Positions 28,892 to 37,553 of a DNA stretch of 64,000 nt are shown here, one piece after another (the first letter of the stretch is position 1; each line of letters opens with the position of its first letter). Source of the stretch: Mycobacteriaceae bacterium (GTDB lineage Bacteria; Pseudomonadota; Gammaproteobacteria; Burkholderiales; Burkholderiaceae_D); NCBI GenBank assembly GCA_903970145.1, contig CAJCHO010000001.1, positions 19,933 through 83,932 of the forward strand, read 5' to 3'. The position numbers and the translations under genes were made by a program. Below the pieces are notes generated by a model. The model was not told the origin of the DNA and did not search any database. It saw only the letters and a list, made by a program, of their open reading frames with translations.

Positions 28892-30154
28892 TCACGCATC
28901 GGGACGCCTTTCGAAGAAGAAGCAGTCAGGCAGGATGGCCGGAGCGATGTAATCGATGTCTTCGGCCGACACATCACAGGCGAAGAAGCTGTCACGCCAA
29001 TGCCGGACGACATCGACGAGCCGATCGATCTGCCCGCGCGCTTCTTCCGCCGACAAACCGAAACGCCCCGCCTGCGACAGCAGGTTGTAGATGCTGGCCG
29101 TGCGACCGTAGTCACCGACGGTCAACGCCAAGTCGCGCCTCTCCAGGCTGACCACGGGCGCGGGCACGAGATCGTAGGCCGGTGACAGTCGCCATCCCTT
29201 CTGTCTGCGCAGCAGAGCATGGTTGCGGGGATGGTCATCGTTGTTGGTCACAGCGGCATTAAAGACCATCCGCCTGAAGAGTTCGGCACAGTCGGCTTCT
29301 GGCTTGTCAGACCATCGGCGCAAGTTGTCGGCCAGCAGCGGGTAGGACCAGCGTTCACGGTCCAGGTGGCTATCTCCGCAGTCGAGCACGGTCAAACCGC
29401 TGACAAGACCGAAGCGAAGGTAGCCCATGTCGGTGTGGTCGCGATCGAAGCGCTGCAACATCAGCACATCGCTCTCGCCAACACGCTGGAGCCGTGCCTG
29501 TGTGACGTTCAGGCCGCATCGCCGAGCCAGATCGAGCGTGGCAAATTCGACCCGCTGCAGATTGAAGCGGTCATCTCTGACCGGAAACTTGCCGAGCCAG
29601 AGACTTTGTGCGTCCTCGATCGTGGCCTTCGGCCGTGCACCACCCATGCTGGTGCCGGGATCGAGCTGTTCGAGCAGGTGGGCGGCCACCGGGCGCCCCT
29701 CTTCGATCGCCTGTGTGGCTGCAATCAACTCGGCCAGTTGGTGCGTGCGGTTGTACTGGCGCTTGGGCGCAGGCGGTTCCGCCTTCAGCCCGAAGCTCAG
29801 GTATCCCGCTCCGTCTTGCGGCCCATGCAGCAAATAGTCGATTTCCTGAAGGTCAGCCGCGCTGCGCTCAAGCTTGTGCTCGATCACGCGCCGCCCCCAG
29901 GCGTCGGGGCCGGCATCGCGAACCGCACCGGGAATCCCCTTGAGCTGGGTGAACTCGAAGACCTCCTTGGCAAGAGGCAGCTGGAACGGATCAAGCGCGA
30001 CCGCCTCCTGGCGCCGAAGGTAACGGTCGCCGTAGCGAAACCGGCCAATCTGGGTGCCGTCGGACAGCGTCTGGACCCTGAGCAGCGCTGCCGGCACCGT
30101 TTCCATGGTGCCGGGCAGCTGAATGTATACATAGGCCTCGCGCTCAGAAATCAT
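28892..30154 (-). CDS. hipA: HipA-family serine/threonine kinase toxin
   Basis: The start ATG 30154 overlaps the hipB end by 11 nt. The 420-residue protein has the N-terminal HipA domain (DAGPDAWGRRVIEHKL), the Gly-rich loop GTSMGGARPKATI at about 167-179, the catalytic loop NNDDHPRNHALL and the metal-binding SPAYDLVPAP. HipA toxins phosphorylate translation components such as aminoacyl-tRNA synthetases and induce persistence; the partner antitoxin is encoded just upstream. All kinase residues seem intact. It lies in the accessory region left of the distal guaA-type repeat. Confidence 0.92.
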   Translation of the reverse strand: MISEREAYVYIQLPGTMETVPAALLRVQTLSDGTQIGRFRYGDRYLRRQEAVALDPFQLPLAKEVFEFTQLKGIPGAVRDAGPDAWGRRVIEHKLERSAADLQEIDYLLHGPQDGAGYLSFGLKAEPPAPKRQYNRTHQLAELIAATQAIEEGRPVAAHLLEQLDPGTSMGGARPKATIEDAQSLWLGKFPVRDDRFNLQRVEFATLDLARRCGLNVTQARLQRVGESDVLMLQRFDRDHTDMGYLRFGLVSGLTVLDCGDSHLDRERWSYPLLADNLRRWSDKPEADCAELFRRMVFNAAVTNNDDHPRNHALLRRQKGWRLSPAYDLVPAPVVSLERRDLALTVGDYGRTASIYNLLSQAGRFGLSAEEARGQIDRLVDVVRHWRDSFFACDVSAEDIDYIAPAILPDCFFFERRPDA

Positions 30155-30476
30155 AGTCGTCGCTTGTCTTCCGAGCCTTGCCTGCCCGTGTCGGGCGGCG
30201 CGACGCTTCAAGCGCCTTGCCGTGGAGGTCGCTGTCGGGATCCGCAACAGCGTCCAGAGACTTGTCCAAGCCGAGCGCCCACAGCACCGTGAAGCTCACA
30301 CCGACCGCCGTACCCGGCTTACCGAGTTCCAGCGCCGTGAGGGTATTTCGGTTGATGCCCGCCTTGCTGGCGAGATCGGAAACCGACCAGCCGCGCCGAA
30401 TGCGCGCGACACGGATGCGCTGTCCCAGCCGGGCGATCCGGTCAGCAACTTCCAAAGGCATCACGAATTTGCTCAT
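30144..30476 (-). CDS. hipB: HipB-like XRE-family antitoxin
   Basis: The 110-residue protein has a Cro/C1-type helix-turn-helix at about residues 15-75 (RIRVARIRRGWSVSDLASKA then INRNTLTALELG) and a basic, disordered C-terminal tail ending DDYDF. It neutralises HipA and represses the operon. Upstream lie GCCT-N8-AGGC palindromes that fit an autoregulatory operator. The start ATG 30476 is preceded by an AT-rich leader. Confidence 0.92.
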   Translation of the reverse strand: MSKFVMPLEVADRIARLGQRIRVARIRRGWSVSDLASKAGINRNTLTALELGKPGTAVGVSFTVLWALGLDKSLDAVADPDSDLHGKALEASRRPTRAGKARKTSDDYDF

Positions 30477-30482
30477 GAAATT

Positions 30483-30603
30483 AGGCGTTAATATATTGAA
30501 CGCCTGCTATATTAGGCTCTTCCAGCTATAAACACAAGGTAGGCCTGGCAAAAAGAAATCGCTAAACTAGGCAAAATCGTACATAATGCCTTGTATTTTA
30601 GGC
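30483..30603 (-). promoter_or_regulatory. Putative HipB operator array
   Basis: Two GCCT-N8-AGGC palindromes lie at 30502-30517 and 30588-30603. The N8 spacing equals that of the known E. coli HipB operators (TATCC-N8-GGATA). An overlapping inverted repeat AGGCGTT/AACGCCT sits at 30483-30489/30499-30505. Five TAGGC motifs occur at 30482, 30513, 30540, 30568 and 30599, about 27-31 nt apart. An AT-rich TATATT lies 19-24 nt before the hipB start and could be the -10. Confidence 0.6.
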
Positions 30604-31101
30604 ATTTTTTGCTGGCCGTCGCTGGGCGGATTTGGTCATCCGACAAGGGAATGGATAGTAAACAAGAGGGTCTGAATCCAGGCTCGGTTTGTACCGTCAG
30701 CTTTACCGCCAAACCGTTCCGCTGGTCGGCGATAGCCACCGATAGTCTTCGTGACGTAAATAGTTTTAAATCAACTACTTACGAAGACTTTTCGATTGCT
30801 GGCGATAGTCCTCGAAGGACGTATATTCACTCCCACTCGATCATCAACGAGTCACGCAAGTCCGCGTGATTAAAGGGATTGGCTTTGATCGACATGGGCC
30901 TTTACCGTCGCTTTTACCGTCAGAAAAACACGTCCTTTGCTAGCGCGGGAAATGGATCGATATGCGGGGCACGATTCTGGCAACACCATCATCAACCAAG
31001 CCGAATGCTACCTAGCTTGAACGAACAACACCAAGGATTTTTCGCTGCGTTCAGCGAACTCGTTCAGTAATCCCATGCCTCATGTCTAACAGGCAATCGG
31101 T
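30604..31101. other. Non-coding attachment arms around the distal repeat
   Basis: About 500 nt, partly AT-rich, without a supported gene. It contains the 13-bp guaA-like repeat (30829-30841), the inverted repeat AGTCTTCGT/ACGAAGACT (30744-30752/30781-30789), and TTTACCG(T/C)C motifs at 30702, 30901 and 30913 that recur near the right att site. Short open frames here have no ribosome sites. Confidence 0.55.
30829..30841. repeat. Distal att core (copy of guaA 3' end)
   Basis: ACTCCCACTCGAT is identical to 35977-35989. Read on the minus strand with its left flank it would encode Ile-Glu-Trp-Glu-stop (TGA), so excision would restore a complete guaA end. Confidence 0.85.
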
Positions 31102-32427
31102 TCAATTCACGCCATCGCTCCTTTCTTCCAGGCTGACCTGCCGAGCGTAATGCGGCACGGTTTGGCGGCGCTGAAAGGCATCGACGATGCGGTGTATGTC
31201 GCGCTCGCGCAGGCGGTTCTTGGGGCCGTCCTTCATAAAGCCTTGGCTGGCGTCGATCATGAAGACGCCAGTGCCTGCGGCTACGCGTTTCGCAGCAAGC
31301 GACTTGTCGATGACGACGATACAGGCCGGAATGCCGGTGCCGTAGAACAGGTTGGCTGGCAGGCCGATGATGGCTTCGATGTAGCCCTTGCGGATCAATG
31401 CGCGGCGGATGTCGGCCTCGGCGTTTCCGCGGAATAGCACCCCGTGCGGCAGGATGCAGGCCGCACGACCGGTGCTCTTGAGCGAGCGCACGATGTGCAG
31501 CAGGTAGGCGTAGTCGCCCTGTTTGGCCGGCGGCACACCGAAGGCCTCGAAGCGCTGCCAAGAGTCGTTGAGCGGGTCGATACCTGTGCTCCAACGCTTG
31601 TCGGAGAACGGCGGGTTGGCTACCACGTAGTCGAAGACCTTGAGGCTTTCGTTGCCGACCTTGCCCTCACGGAACTTGGGGTCGGCCAAGGTGTTGCCCT
31701 GCTTGATCTCTGCCGTCGGGTTGTCGTGCAAGATCATGTTCATGCGCGCCAGACCGCTGGTAGCGGAGTCTTTCTCCTGGCCGTAGAGCGTGAGCTTGCT
31801 GTGCGCAGCGTCCGCCACCTTGAGCAGCAGCGAGCCCGAGCCGCATGTCGGGTCGTACACGGTGGTGTCGGGCGTAGTCTTTGCGGTGCCGATGAACAGC
31901 ACCTGGGCGATCACGCGGCTAACCTCGGCTGGCGTGTAAAACTGGCCCTTACTTTTGCCACTATCAGTGGCGAAGTGCTGCATCAGGTATTCATAGGCAT
32001 CGCCTAGGATGTCGTCACCATCGGCACGGTTCTTCGAAAAGTCCAGCGATTTGCTCTCGAAGATGGCCACCAGGTCGGTGAGGCGGTCTACCATCTCCTT
32101 GCCGGTGCCGAGCTTGGCGGCATCGTTAAAGTCCGGGAAGTCGGACAGCGAGAGCTGCTCGTTCTCTTTGACTAACGGCGCAATAATCTTCTTGTTGATC
32201 TTGTCGCCGATCTCTTTGTCGCCCTTGAGCGCCACCATATCGGCAAAGCTAGCGCCGCGCGGAATGGTGAGCGGTTGATAGGGTTTGCCGGCGTACTTGT
32301 CGCCGACGTACTTGATGAACAGCAGCACCAGCACGTAGTCCTTGTACTGGCTAGCGTCCATACCGCCGCGCAGAGCGTCGCAACTTTGCCAAAGCGAAGA
32401 ATAGAGTTCGGATTTCTTAAGAGCCAT
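31102..32427 (-). CDS. hsdM: Type I restriction-modification methyltransferase subunit, C-terminally truncated
   Basis: The N-terminal helical HsdM domain (LYSSLWQSCDALRG... LVLLFIKYV) precedes the N6-adenine methyltransferase domain with GQFYTPAEVSR, motif I DPTCGSGSLLL, motif IV VVANPPFSDKRW and a downstream FRGNAEADIRR helix. Family members usually continue after the YAR motif with a C-terminal region reaching about 500 residues or more; here the frame ends 441 codons after ATG 32427 in an unrelated tail (SLEERSDGVN). No hsdS or hsdR is present in the element. The core catalytic motifs remain, but function without a specificity subunit is doubtful. Confidence 0.85.
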   Translation of the reverse strand: MALKKSELYSSLWQSCDALRGGMDASQYKDYVLVLLFIKYVGDKYAGKPYQPLTIPRGASFADMVALKGDKEIGDKINKKIIAPLVKENEQLSLSDFPDFNDAAKLGTGKEMVDRLTDLVAIFESKSLDFSKNRADGDDILGDAYEYLMQHFATDSGKSKGQFYTPAEVSRVIAQVLFIGTAKTTPDTTVYDPTCGSGSLLLKVADAAHSKLTLYGQEKDSATSGLARMNMILHDNPTAEIKQGNTLADPKFREGKVGNESLKVFDYVVANPPFSDKRWSTGIDPLNDSWQRFEAFGVPPAKQGDYAYLLHIVRSLKSTGRAACILPHGVLFRGNAEADIRRALIRKGYIEAIIGLPANLFYGTGIPACIVVIDKSLAAKRVAAGTGVFMIDASQGFMKDGPKNRLRERDIHRIVDAFQRRQTVPHYARQVSLEERSDGVN

Positions 32428-32478
32428 TAATTTTTCCACTACAGAAATGTGAGCGCCTTATCACAGCAGCGCCTTGCT

Positions 32479-33429
32479 TTATCTGGAAACCGTCACTCGC
32501 ATCAGTGCTTCCTCCAACAGTCTCCGATCCGCTTCACGCTTGGCGTCAGTGCGCTGGGCCAGATTGTGCAGTTTGCGCCGCACAGCCGGCAGATCCGCCG
32601 CGTGTGCAAACCCGATCAGGCCAAATTCCGGCTGCTCGCTCTCCACGGACCGCAGGAACGCGCACGACGGCTCATCCAGCCACGCTGCCACGCGCGACAA
32701 CAAACGCTCGCGACTCTGCAGCAAGGCCCCGACCTCAATGGGCTCGGTCGTCATGCCCTTAAAGTGGGCCTCGAAGGTGGCCTCGAAATCCGCTGGCATC
32801 CGGGGCGCCAACATCTCCCAGGCTGGTTTTGGGCTGCACGTCAGGTACACGAGGAAGGTGCGCCAGAGCGCTTCGTCCGCCCGCTCGTCCTGCAGCAGCA
32901 GACCCACATCAAAGAGATCGCGCGGATGCTGCCGCGACAGTGCCGCCGCGAGCTTGCCGGCATACAGGTCGGCGAAGTCCAGCACCTGCACTTCGGCGAA
33001 GCCGAATGCCTCCTCTACCTTGGGGCGCACTACCATGCGACGCACCGGATGCATGGTGCCGCGCATTACCGGCGTCGTCTCGATCTGCACGCGCGCGCGT
33101 CCGCGGCTAGCCACCAGCCGAGTGACCGTTCCTGCACCTTCGCCTGCCGAAGTCTGGACCTGCAGTTGCAACGGACGGGCGCGCAGCACATCGGCCAATC
33201 GCCCAAGGGCTTCAGCAATCAGCCTCGCATCCTCGGCATAGTCGTGCACCGGCAGCCAAGCCAAATCGATGTCCACGGACAGACGTGGCAGATCGTGCTC
33301 GAACAGATTGATGGCCGTGCCGCCCTTGAGCGCGAAACGTGGCTCCTGCGCGAGCACCGGCAGAATCTCGATCAGCAGTCGCACCCGGTCGACGTAGCGC
33401 CGATCCCAATGGTCAAACCAGGTGCTCAT
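32479..33429 (-). CDS. AbiEii-type nucleotidyltransferase toxin
   Basis: The start ATG 33429 has AGGAGA upstream and overlaps the partner gene end by 17 nt. The 316-residue protein has the nucleotidyltransferase signature FALKGGTAINLF followed by LSVDIDLAWLP (GG/S motif and DxD), then LYAGKLAAALSRQHPRDLFDV, as in PF08843 proteins. AbiEii transfers nucleotides to RNA or tRNA and blocks growth on phage infection. A decayed C-terminal copy of the same family lies at 28448. Confidence 0.9.
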   Translation of the reverse strand: MSTWFDHWDRRYVDRVRLLIEILPVLAQEPRFALKGGTAINLFEHDLPRLSVDIDLAWLPVHDYAEDARLIAEALGRLADVLRARPLQLQVQTSAGEGAGTVTRLVASRGRARVQIETTPVMRGTMHPVRRMVVRPKVEEAFGFAEVQVLDFADLYAGKLAAALSRQHPRDLFDVGLLLQDERADEALWRTFLVYLTCSPKPAWEMLAPRMPADFEATFEAHFKGMTTEPIEVGALLQSRERLLSRVAAWLDEPSCAFLRSVESEQPEFGLIGFAHAADLPAVRRKLHNLAQRTDAKREADRRLLEEALMRVTVSR

Positions 33430-34234
33430 CGAGGTCTCCTGGCAAGGTGATCTGGTAGGTCGGATGCAGGCGACCGCCAGGCACGAGCGCGCGCTTGCCC
33501 CGACCCAGATCGACGTCCTCCAGCGGCACGTGCGCCAGCCACGCATGCCGATGGCGATCGGCCAGCGCCAGAAACAGCCGCTTCGCCTTGATGCTGCGGC
33601 AGTGGCGCAGCAGCAGGCCGACGCGCTGCGGGCGCAATGTGGTCATGGCCTGCATCAGCGCGTCGGCCTCGTAGACCAACGCCGCGTCCGACACGCCGTC
33701 GCACAGCTCCAGCATGGCCCGCTCCGGGGTCGAGCACACCAGCGCATCGGTGCCGGGGCCGACCCGATACCACGCCAGCCCCTGCCCAGACAGCACGGAC
33801 TCCGACACCTCTGCCGTGAACGGCGCGGCAGGCATATCTAATGGCCCCTTGCCTAGGAACGCAAAGCGCTCCTGCAACGGTAGCTTGCTCACCCAGCCTG
33901 GCGGCCGCATCGGGCCGTAGAGCGTGATTGTCCCGGCTTCGCCCAAGCGCAGGTAATGCTCGTGTCCCTGCAAGGTCAGCGCGAATCGTCCCCCCACATG
34001 GAGCGGCATCCCCTCCCCGGCCTGCAGGCTGCGCACTACCCCATTCCACTGCAGGCGCCCGCCCTGGCGCATGTACACGCCACGAGACGGTGACACGAGC
34101 CAGCCACTGCCCACATAGCGCGCGACGAGGCTATTGGAATAGCCGTGCGCCCGTAGCCAGCGACTGGACACCAAGCACGTATCACCTAGCTCAGTTAGCA
34201 GGCGGTTTAACTTTCCTGAATTTTGGTCACCCAT
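33413..34234 (-). CDS. AbiEi-type antitoxin / transcriptional regulator
   Basis: The 273-residue protein begins with a winged-helix domain (LNRLLTELGDTCLVSSRWLRA then SLVARYVGSGWLVSPSRGVYM), followed by the AbiEi-type C-terminal half with TPERAMLELCDGVSD and LLRHCRSIKAKRLFLALADRH. It is the cognate antitoxin of the overlapping AbiEii gene and should repress the pair. The start ATG 34234 is chosen because the HTH follows directly; no Shine-Dalgarno is visible. Direct repeats TAACTTTC (34208-34215, 34248-34255) flank the start. Confidence 0.88.
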   Translation of the reverse strand: MGDQNSGKLNRLLTELGDTCLVSSRWLRAHGYSNSLVARYVGSGWLVSPSRGVYMRQGGRLQWNGVVRSLQAGEGMPLHVGGRFALTLQGHEHYLRLGEAGTITLYGPMRPPGWVSKLPLQERFAFLGKGPLDMPAAPFTAEVSESVLSGQGLAWYRVGPGTDALVCSTPERAMLELCDGVSDAALVYEADALMQAMTTLRPQRVGLLLRHCRSIKAKRLFLALADRHRHAWLAHVPLEDVDLGRGKRALVPGGRLHPTYQITLPGDLDEHLV

Positions 34235-34255
34235 AGTGCTCAAAATATAACTTTC
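34208..34255 (-). promoter_or_regulatory. Direct repeats around the abiEi start
   Basis: TAACTTTC occurs at 34208-34215 and 34248-34255, the first inside the 5' end of the gene and the second in the leader. AbiEi proteins bind repeats in their own promoter, so these are candidate sites. Confidence 0.35.
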
Positions 34256-34392
34256 TCGAACTGCTGCCAAGACTCAACGGTTCGATAAATGAGAAATTAG
34301 AGCACTTAAAGTGATCTTTTTATTGAAATTATAAACCATTCGCCTTCCATCGCCAGTACCACGCGCCCTGGGATATTCATGCCATCCCCCTT

Positions 34393-35646
34393 TCACACAG
34401 TCGCGCGCAGTACCGGTACCACCACGTTCTCCGGTATAAGCTTCGGCACGTAGGTCTGCCCGCCGATCCAAGCATCGACCATGTTGGCCCACTCCTGCAG
34501 CATGTGACGCCTGTGTTCGGCGTACTCGGCCTTGTTGTATATCGAGCGCGAGGATCGTCTCTCCTCGTGCGCCAGGCACTTCTCGATCCAGTCGCGGTTG
34601 AAGCCTACTTCGTTCAGCAGCGTTGATCCGGTGCGGCGCAGATCGTGGACGGTGAACGGTTCGAGCGGTACGCCCGCGCTTTCGGCTCGTTCCATCACAA
34701 GCTGCGTAACCCGGTTCAAGGTCGCATTCGACATGCAGCGATCGGCGTTATAGCGTGATGGAAGCACGAACTTGGAGCCGGCTGCACAGGTAAGGAGCGC
34801 CACGAAGATATCGAGAGCTTGCCGCGACAGATAGACCACATGGGGCTTGCGCCCCTTCATCCGCTGCTTCGGAATCGTCCAGGTGGCGGCCTCGAAATCG
34901 ACCTCATCCCAAGTGGCTTGGATCAGCTCGCTCTTGCGCACCATCGTCAGCAGGATCAGGCGTAGCGCCAGCCGGATCGTCGGATAAGTGGCCACAGATT
35001 CCAACTGAATGGACATCAGGCGAATTTCTAGCGGCGACAAGGCGCGATCCTTCGGCACGAACGTCGCAATGGACGCCGCGCCCACGCTATCGGCGGGGTT
35101 TGCTACCTTCCCCCCATGCGTATTCGCGTAGCCATAGATCTGCTTTACGATGTCGCGAATCTGAACGGCGGTCGCTGGAGCACCTCGCGCTTTTACCCGC
35201 ATACACAGTGAACGTAGATCCTCTCCGTGTATCTCGTTCAAAAGGCGTTTTTCGAAAGCCGGCAGGATGTCGCGATCCAATACGCTCTTACGCATTGACC
35301 GCGTCGACTCAGCCATCGTGGCTCCATAAAGCCATCGATTCGCATGATCGCCGAACGTCTGGGTCTCAGGCCCGCGAGCCTTCTCCCGCTGCTTCTGTAG
35401 TGCTGGCGAGATGCCCTCACCTACCAACCGCCTGGCATTCCGGAGCTTTTCCCGAGCAGCAGCGAGAGAGATGCCACCGAAACCATAGCGGCCAATGGTC
35501 AACGTCTCGCGTCGGCCATTGAGACGATAGTCGTAGCGAAAGGAAATAGCTCCTGACGGAGAAATAGCCGCGTACATGCCGTCGCGGTCTGCAACTTTGT
35601 AAAGGGCGGCGCTACCGAGGTTCCGTAAGGCAAGATGCGTAAGCAT
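34393..35646 (-). CDS. Tyrosine-recombinase integrase (P4-like)
   Basis: The 417-residue protein has an N-terminal arm-binding DUF4102-like domain (MLTHLALRNL... YRLNGRRETLTIGRYG..ISLAAAREKL), a core-binding SAM-like domain (about 105-190) and the catalytic domain with Arg in TMVRKSELIQATW, HDLRRTGSTLL, HxxR-type LAHEERRS and the nucleophile Tyr in RSIYNKAEY. All catalytic residues are visible. It is adjacent to the att site in guaA and should integrate and excise the element. Confidence 0.95.
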   Translation of the reverse strand: MLTHLALRNLGSAALYKVADRDGMYAAISPSGAISFRYDYRLNGRRETLTIGRYGFGGISLAAAREKLRNARRLVGEGISPALQKQREKARGPETQTFGDHANRWLYGATMAESTRSMRKSVLDRDILPAFEKRLLNEIHGEDLRSLCMRVKARGAPATAVQIRDIVKQIYGYANTHGGKVANPADSVGAASIATFVPKDRALSPLEIRLMSIQLESVATYPTIRLALRLILLTMVRKSELIQATWDEVDFEAATWTIPKQRMKGRKPHVVYLSRQALDIFVALLTCAAGSKFVLPSRYNADRCMSNATLNRVTQLVMERAESAGVPLEPFTVHDLRRTGSTLLNEVGFNRDWIEKCLAHEERRSSRSIYNKAEYAEHRRHMLQEWANMVDAWIGGQTYVPKLIPENVVVPVLRATV

Positions 35647-35974
35647 GTAACAGCTCTCCTAGTAGAGACGGCCGATTGCCGTCACCTACCATGAGGCCTA
35701 CATATCTCCGCGAACCCGCATGAAACCTGTGCTTCTGAGATCAACCACTACCGTCACAGACGGTATTGCCATGTCGGCAACAGTCGGGCCTAGTCGAAGA
35801 AGCTCACGCGTCCCGTCAGTTTTACCGTCAAATTCTCCGCCTGATGGCGCTAAAAAAACGGGAGCTCACTCACGACGGTCTTCAAAATCAATAACTTAAA
35901 ACAGCCGTGCTCTAATCAACTATTTTTGGGGAATATTCTCAAGTTATTGATTTATATAAAAAAACAACCCACGC
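35647..35974. other. Right attachment arm of the guaA element
   Basis: No gene is supported here. The arm holds TTTACCGTC (35821-35829) within a 20-nt stretch (35813-35832) that matches 30694-30713 at 18 of 20 positions, and the 13-bp inverted repeat AAATCAATAACTT/AAGTTATTGATTT (35885-35897/35941-35953). These are candidate integrase arm sites and promoter elements for the integrase. Confidence 0.6.
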
Positions 35975-37552
35975 CTACTCCCACTCGATGGTGGCAGGCG
36001 GCTTTCCCGAGATATCGTAAACAACCCGATTAATGCCACGTACCTCATTGATTATCCGGTTGGAGGTTCGACCGAGCAGTTCGTGTGGCAGGTGCGCCCA
36101 GTGCGCCGTCATGAAGTCGCTGGTTTGCACCGCGCGCAACGCAACCACCCATTCGTAGGTGCGTCCGTCGCCCATCACACCAACCGACTTGACCGGCACG
36201 AACACCGCGAAGGCCTGGGACGTTAGATCGTACCAACTCCTGCCCGAGGCATCGCGCGTATTGCGCAATTCCTCAATGAAAATTGCGTCGGCGCGTCGCA
36301 GCAGATCCGCGTATTCCGACTTGATTTCACCGAGGATGCGAACCCCGAGACCGGGACCGGGGAAGGGATGTCGAAACACCATGTCATGCGGCAAGCCGAG
36401 CGCCTCACCGAGTTCCCGGACTTCGTCCTTGAAGAGCTCGCGTAGCGGCTCCAGAAGTTTTAGGTGGAGCGTCTCCGGCAAGCCGCCCACATTGTGGTGC
36501 GACTTGATGGTCATCGCCTTCTTGCTCTTGGCGCCGGCCGATTCGATTACGTCCGGATAGATCGTTCCCTGGGCCAGCCAGCGCGCCTTCTTGAGCTTGG
36601 CCGCCTCGGTCTGGAAGACTTCAACGAACTCGGCGCCGATGATCTTGCGCTTTCGCTCGGGGTCGGATTCACCGCTGAGTTTCTTGAGAAACTGCGCGGC
36701 AGCATTGACATGAATGACCCGCACGCCCAGCGCCGAAAAGGTTTCCATCACCTGCTCGGCCTCGTTCAGGCGCAATAAGCCATGGTCCACAAAAACGCAG
36801 GTGAGCTGGCTGCCGATGGCACGCTGCAATAGCGCTGCCGCCACGGAACTGTCGACACCGCCCGACAGTCCGAGAATTACCTCCTCCTCGCCAACCTCGC
36901 GCTTGATGCGCGCGACCGCCTCGGCGACATAGTCGACCATGACCCAGTCCGGCTTCGCCTTGCAGATGTCGAGCACGAAGCGCGACAGGATCGCCTGGCC
37001 CTGCTTCGTGTGCGTAACCTCGGGATGAAACTGGACCGCATAGAATCCGCGCGCCTCATCGGCCATCGCGGCAATCGGACACGACTCGGTAGACGCCATG
37101 AGCGCGAATCCGGGAGGCATTGCCGTCACCTTGTCACCGTGGCTCATCCACACATTGAGCAGTCCATGACCGTCCGCACTGGTGTGATCGAATATTCCCT
37201 CCAGCAGGCGCTTGTGACCGCGGACGCGCACCTCGGCAAAACCGAATTCGCGCGTCTGGCCCCCTTCCACCTTGCCGCCCAGTTGTTGCGCCATCACCTG
37301 CATGCCGTAGCAGATTCCGAGTACCGGCACGCCCAGCTCGAATACGACTCGCGGCGCCTTGTCGGTCGACTCCTCATAGGCTGACATGTGACTGCCAGAC
37401 AGGATTACCCCGATCGGGGCAAAGTCACGGATGAACTGGTCGCTGACATCGCACGGGTGGATCTCGCAATACACGTGAGCCGCGCGCACGCGCCTGGCAA
37501 TCAGCTGGGTAACCTGGGAACCGAAGTCGAGTATGAGGATGCGCGAGTGCAT
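35975..37552 (-). CDS. guaA: GMP synthase (glutamine-hydrolysing)
   Basis: GuaA aminates XMP to GMP with glutamine and ATP. The N-terminal glutamine amidotransferase domain has GICYGMQ (catalytic Cys), [14 protein letters not shown] and the His-Glu of QFHPEVTHT. The ATP-pyrophosphatase domain shows [13 protein letters not shown], and the C-terminal dimerisation domain has HNVGGLPE and [12 protein letters not shown]. Length (525) is normal. ATG 37552 is one base after the MFS stop and lacks a Shine-Dalgarno sequence, so translation is probably coupled. The 3' end is an attachment site. Confidence 0.97.
   Translation of the reverse strand: MHSRILILDFGSQVTQLIARRVRAAHVYCEIHPCDVSDQFIRDFAPIGVILSGSHMSAYEESTDKAPRVVFELGVPVLGICYGMQVMAQQLGGKVEGGQTREFGFAEVRVRGHKRLLEGIFDHTSADGHGLLNVWMSHGDKVTAMPPGFALMASTESCPIAAMADEARGFYAVQFHPEVTHTKQGQAILSRFVLDICKAKPDWVMVDYVAEAVARIKREVGEEEVILGLSGGVDSSVAAALLQRAIGSQLTCVFVDHGLLRLNEAEQVMETFSALGVRVIHVNAAAQFLKKLSGESDPERKRKIIGAEFVEVFQTEAAKLKKARWLAQGTIYPDVIESAGAKSKKAMTIKSHHNVGGLPETLHLKLLEPLRELFKDEVRELGEALGLPHDMVFRHPFPGPGLGVRILGEIKSEYADLLRRADAIFIEELRNTRDASGRSWYDLTSQAFAVFVPVKSVGVMGDGRTYEWVVALRAVQTSDFMTAHWAHLPHELLGRTSNRIINEVRGINRVVYDISGKPPATIEWE
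35977..35989. repeat. guaA: Proximal att core inside the guaA 3' end
   Basis: ACTCCCACTCGAT spans the last four codons (IEWE) and the first base of the guaA stop; the identical copy is at 30829-30841. Confidence 0.85.
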
Positions 37553-37553
37553 G

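Larger units (their letters stand above)
30829..35989. mobile_element. Integrative element in the 3' end of guaA
   Basis: Identical 13-bp direct repeats (ACTCCCACTCGAT) bound the segment, one copy being the last codons of guaA (IEWE plus first stop base). Between them lie a tyrosine integrase gene next to guaA, an AbiE pair and a truncated hsdM. The 3' end of guaA is a known integration site of genomic islands. The element leaves guaA intact. It has no replication or transfer genes, so it is a small, probably non-autonomous or reduced island. Confidence 0.85.

Noticed and set aside
31008..31076. 22-codon frame (MGLLNEFAERSEKS...) downstream of the truncated hsdM
   Set aside because: Too short and without a ribosome site or a known family; not enough to call a gene.
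31064..31594. Second frame over the hsdM end as a possible frameshifted C-terminus
   Set aside because: Its sequence does not resemble the usual HsdM C-terminal region, so truncation rather than a simple frameshift is the better reading.
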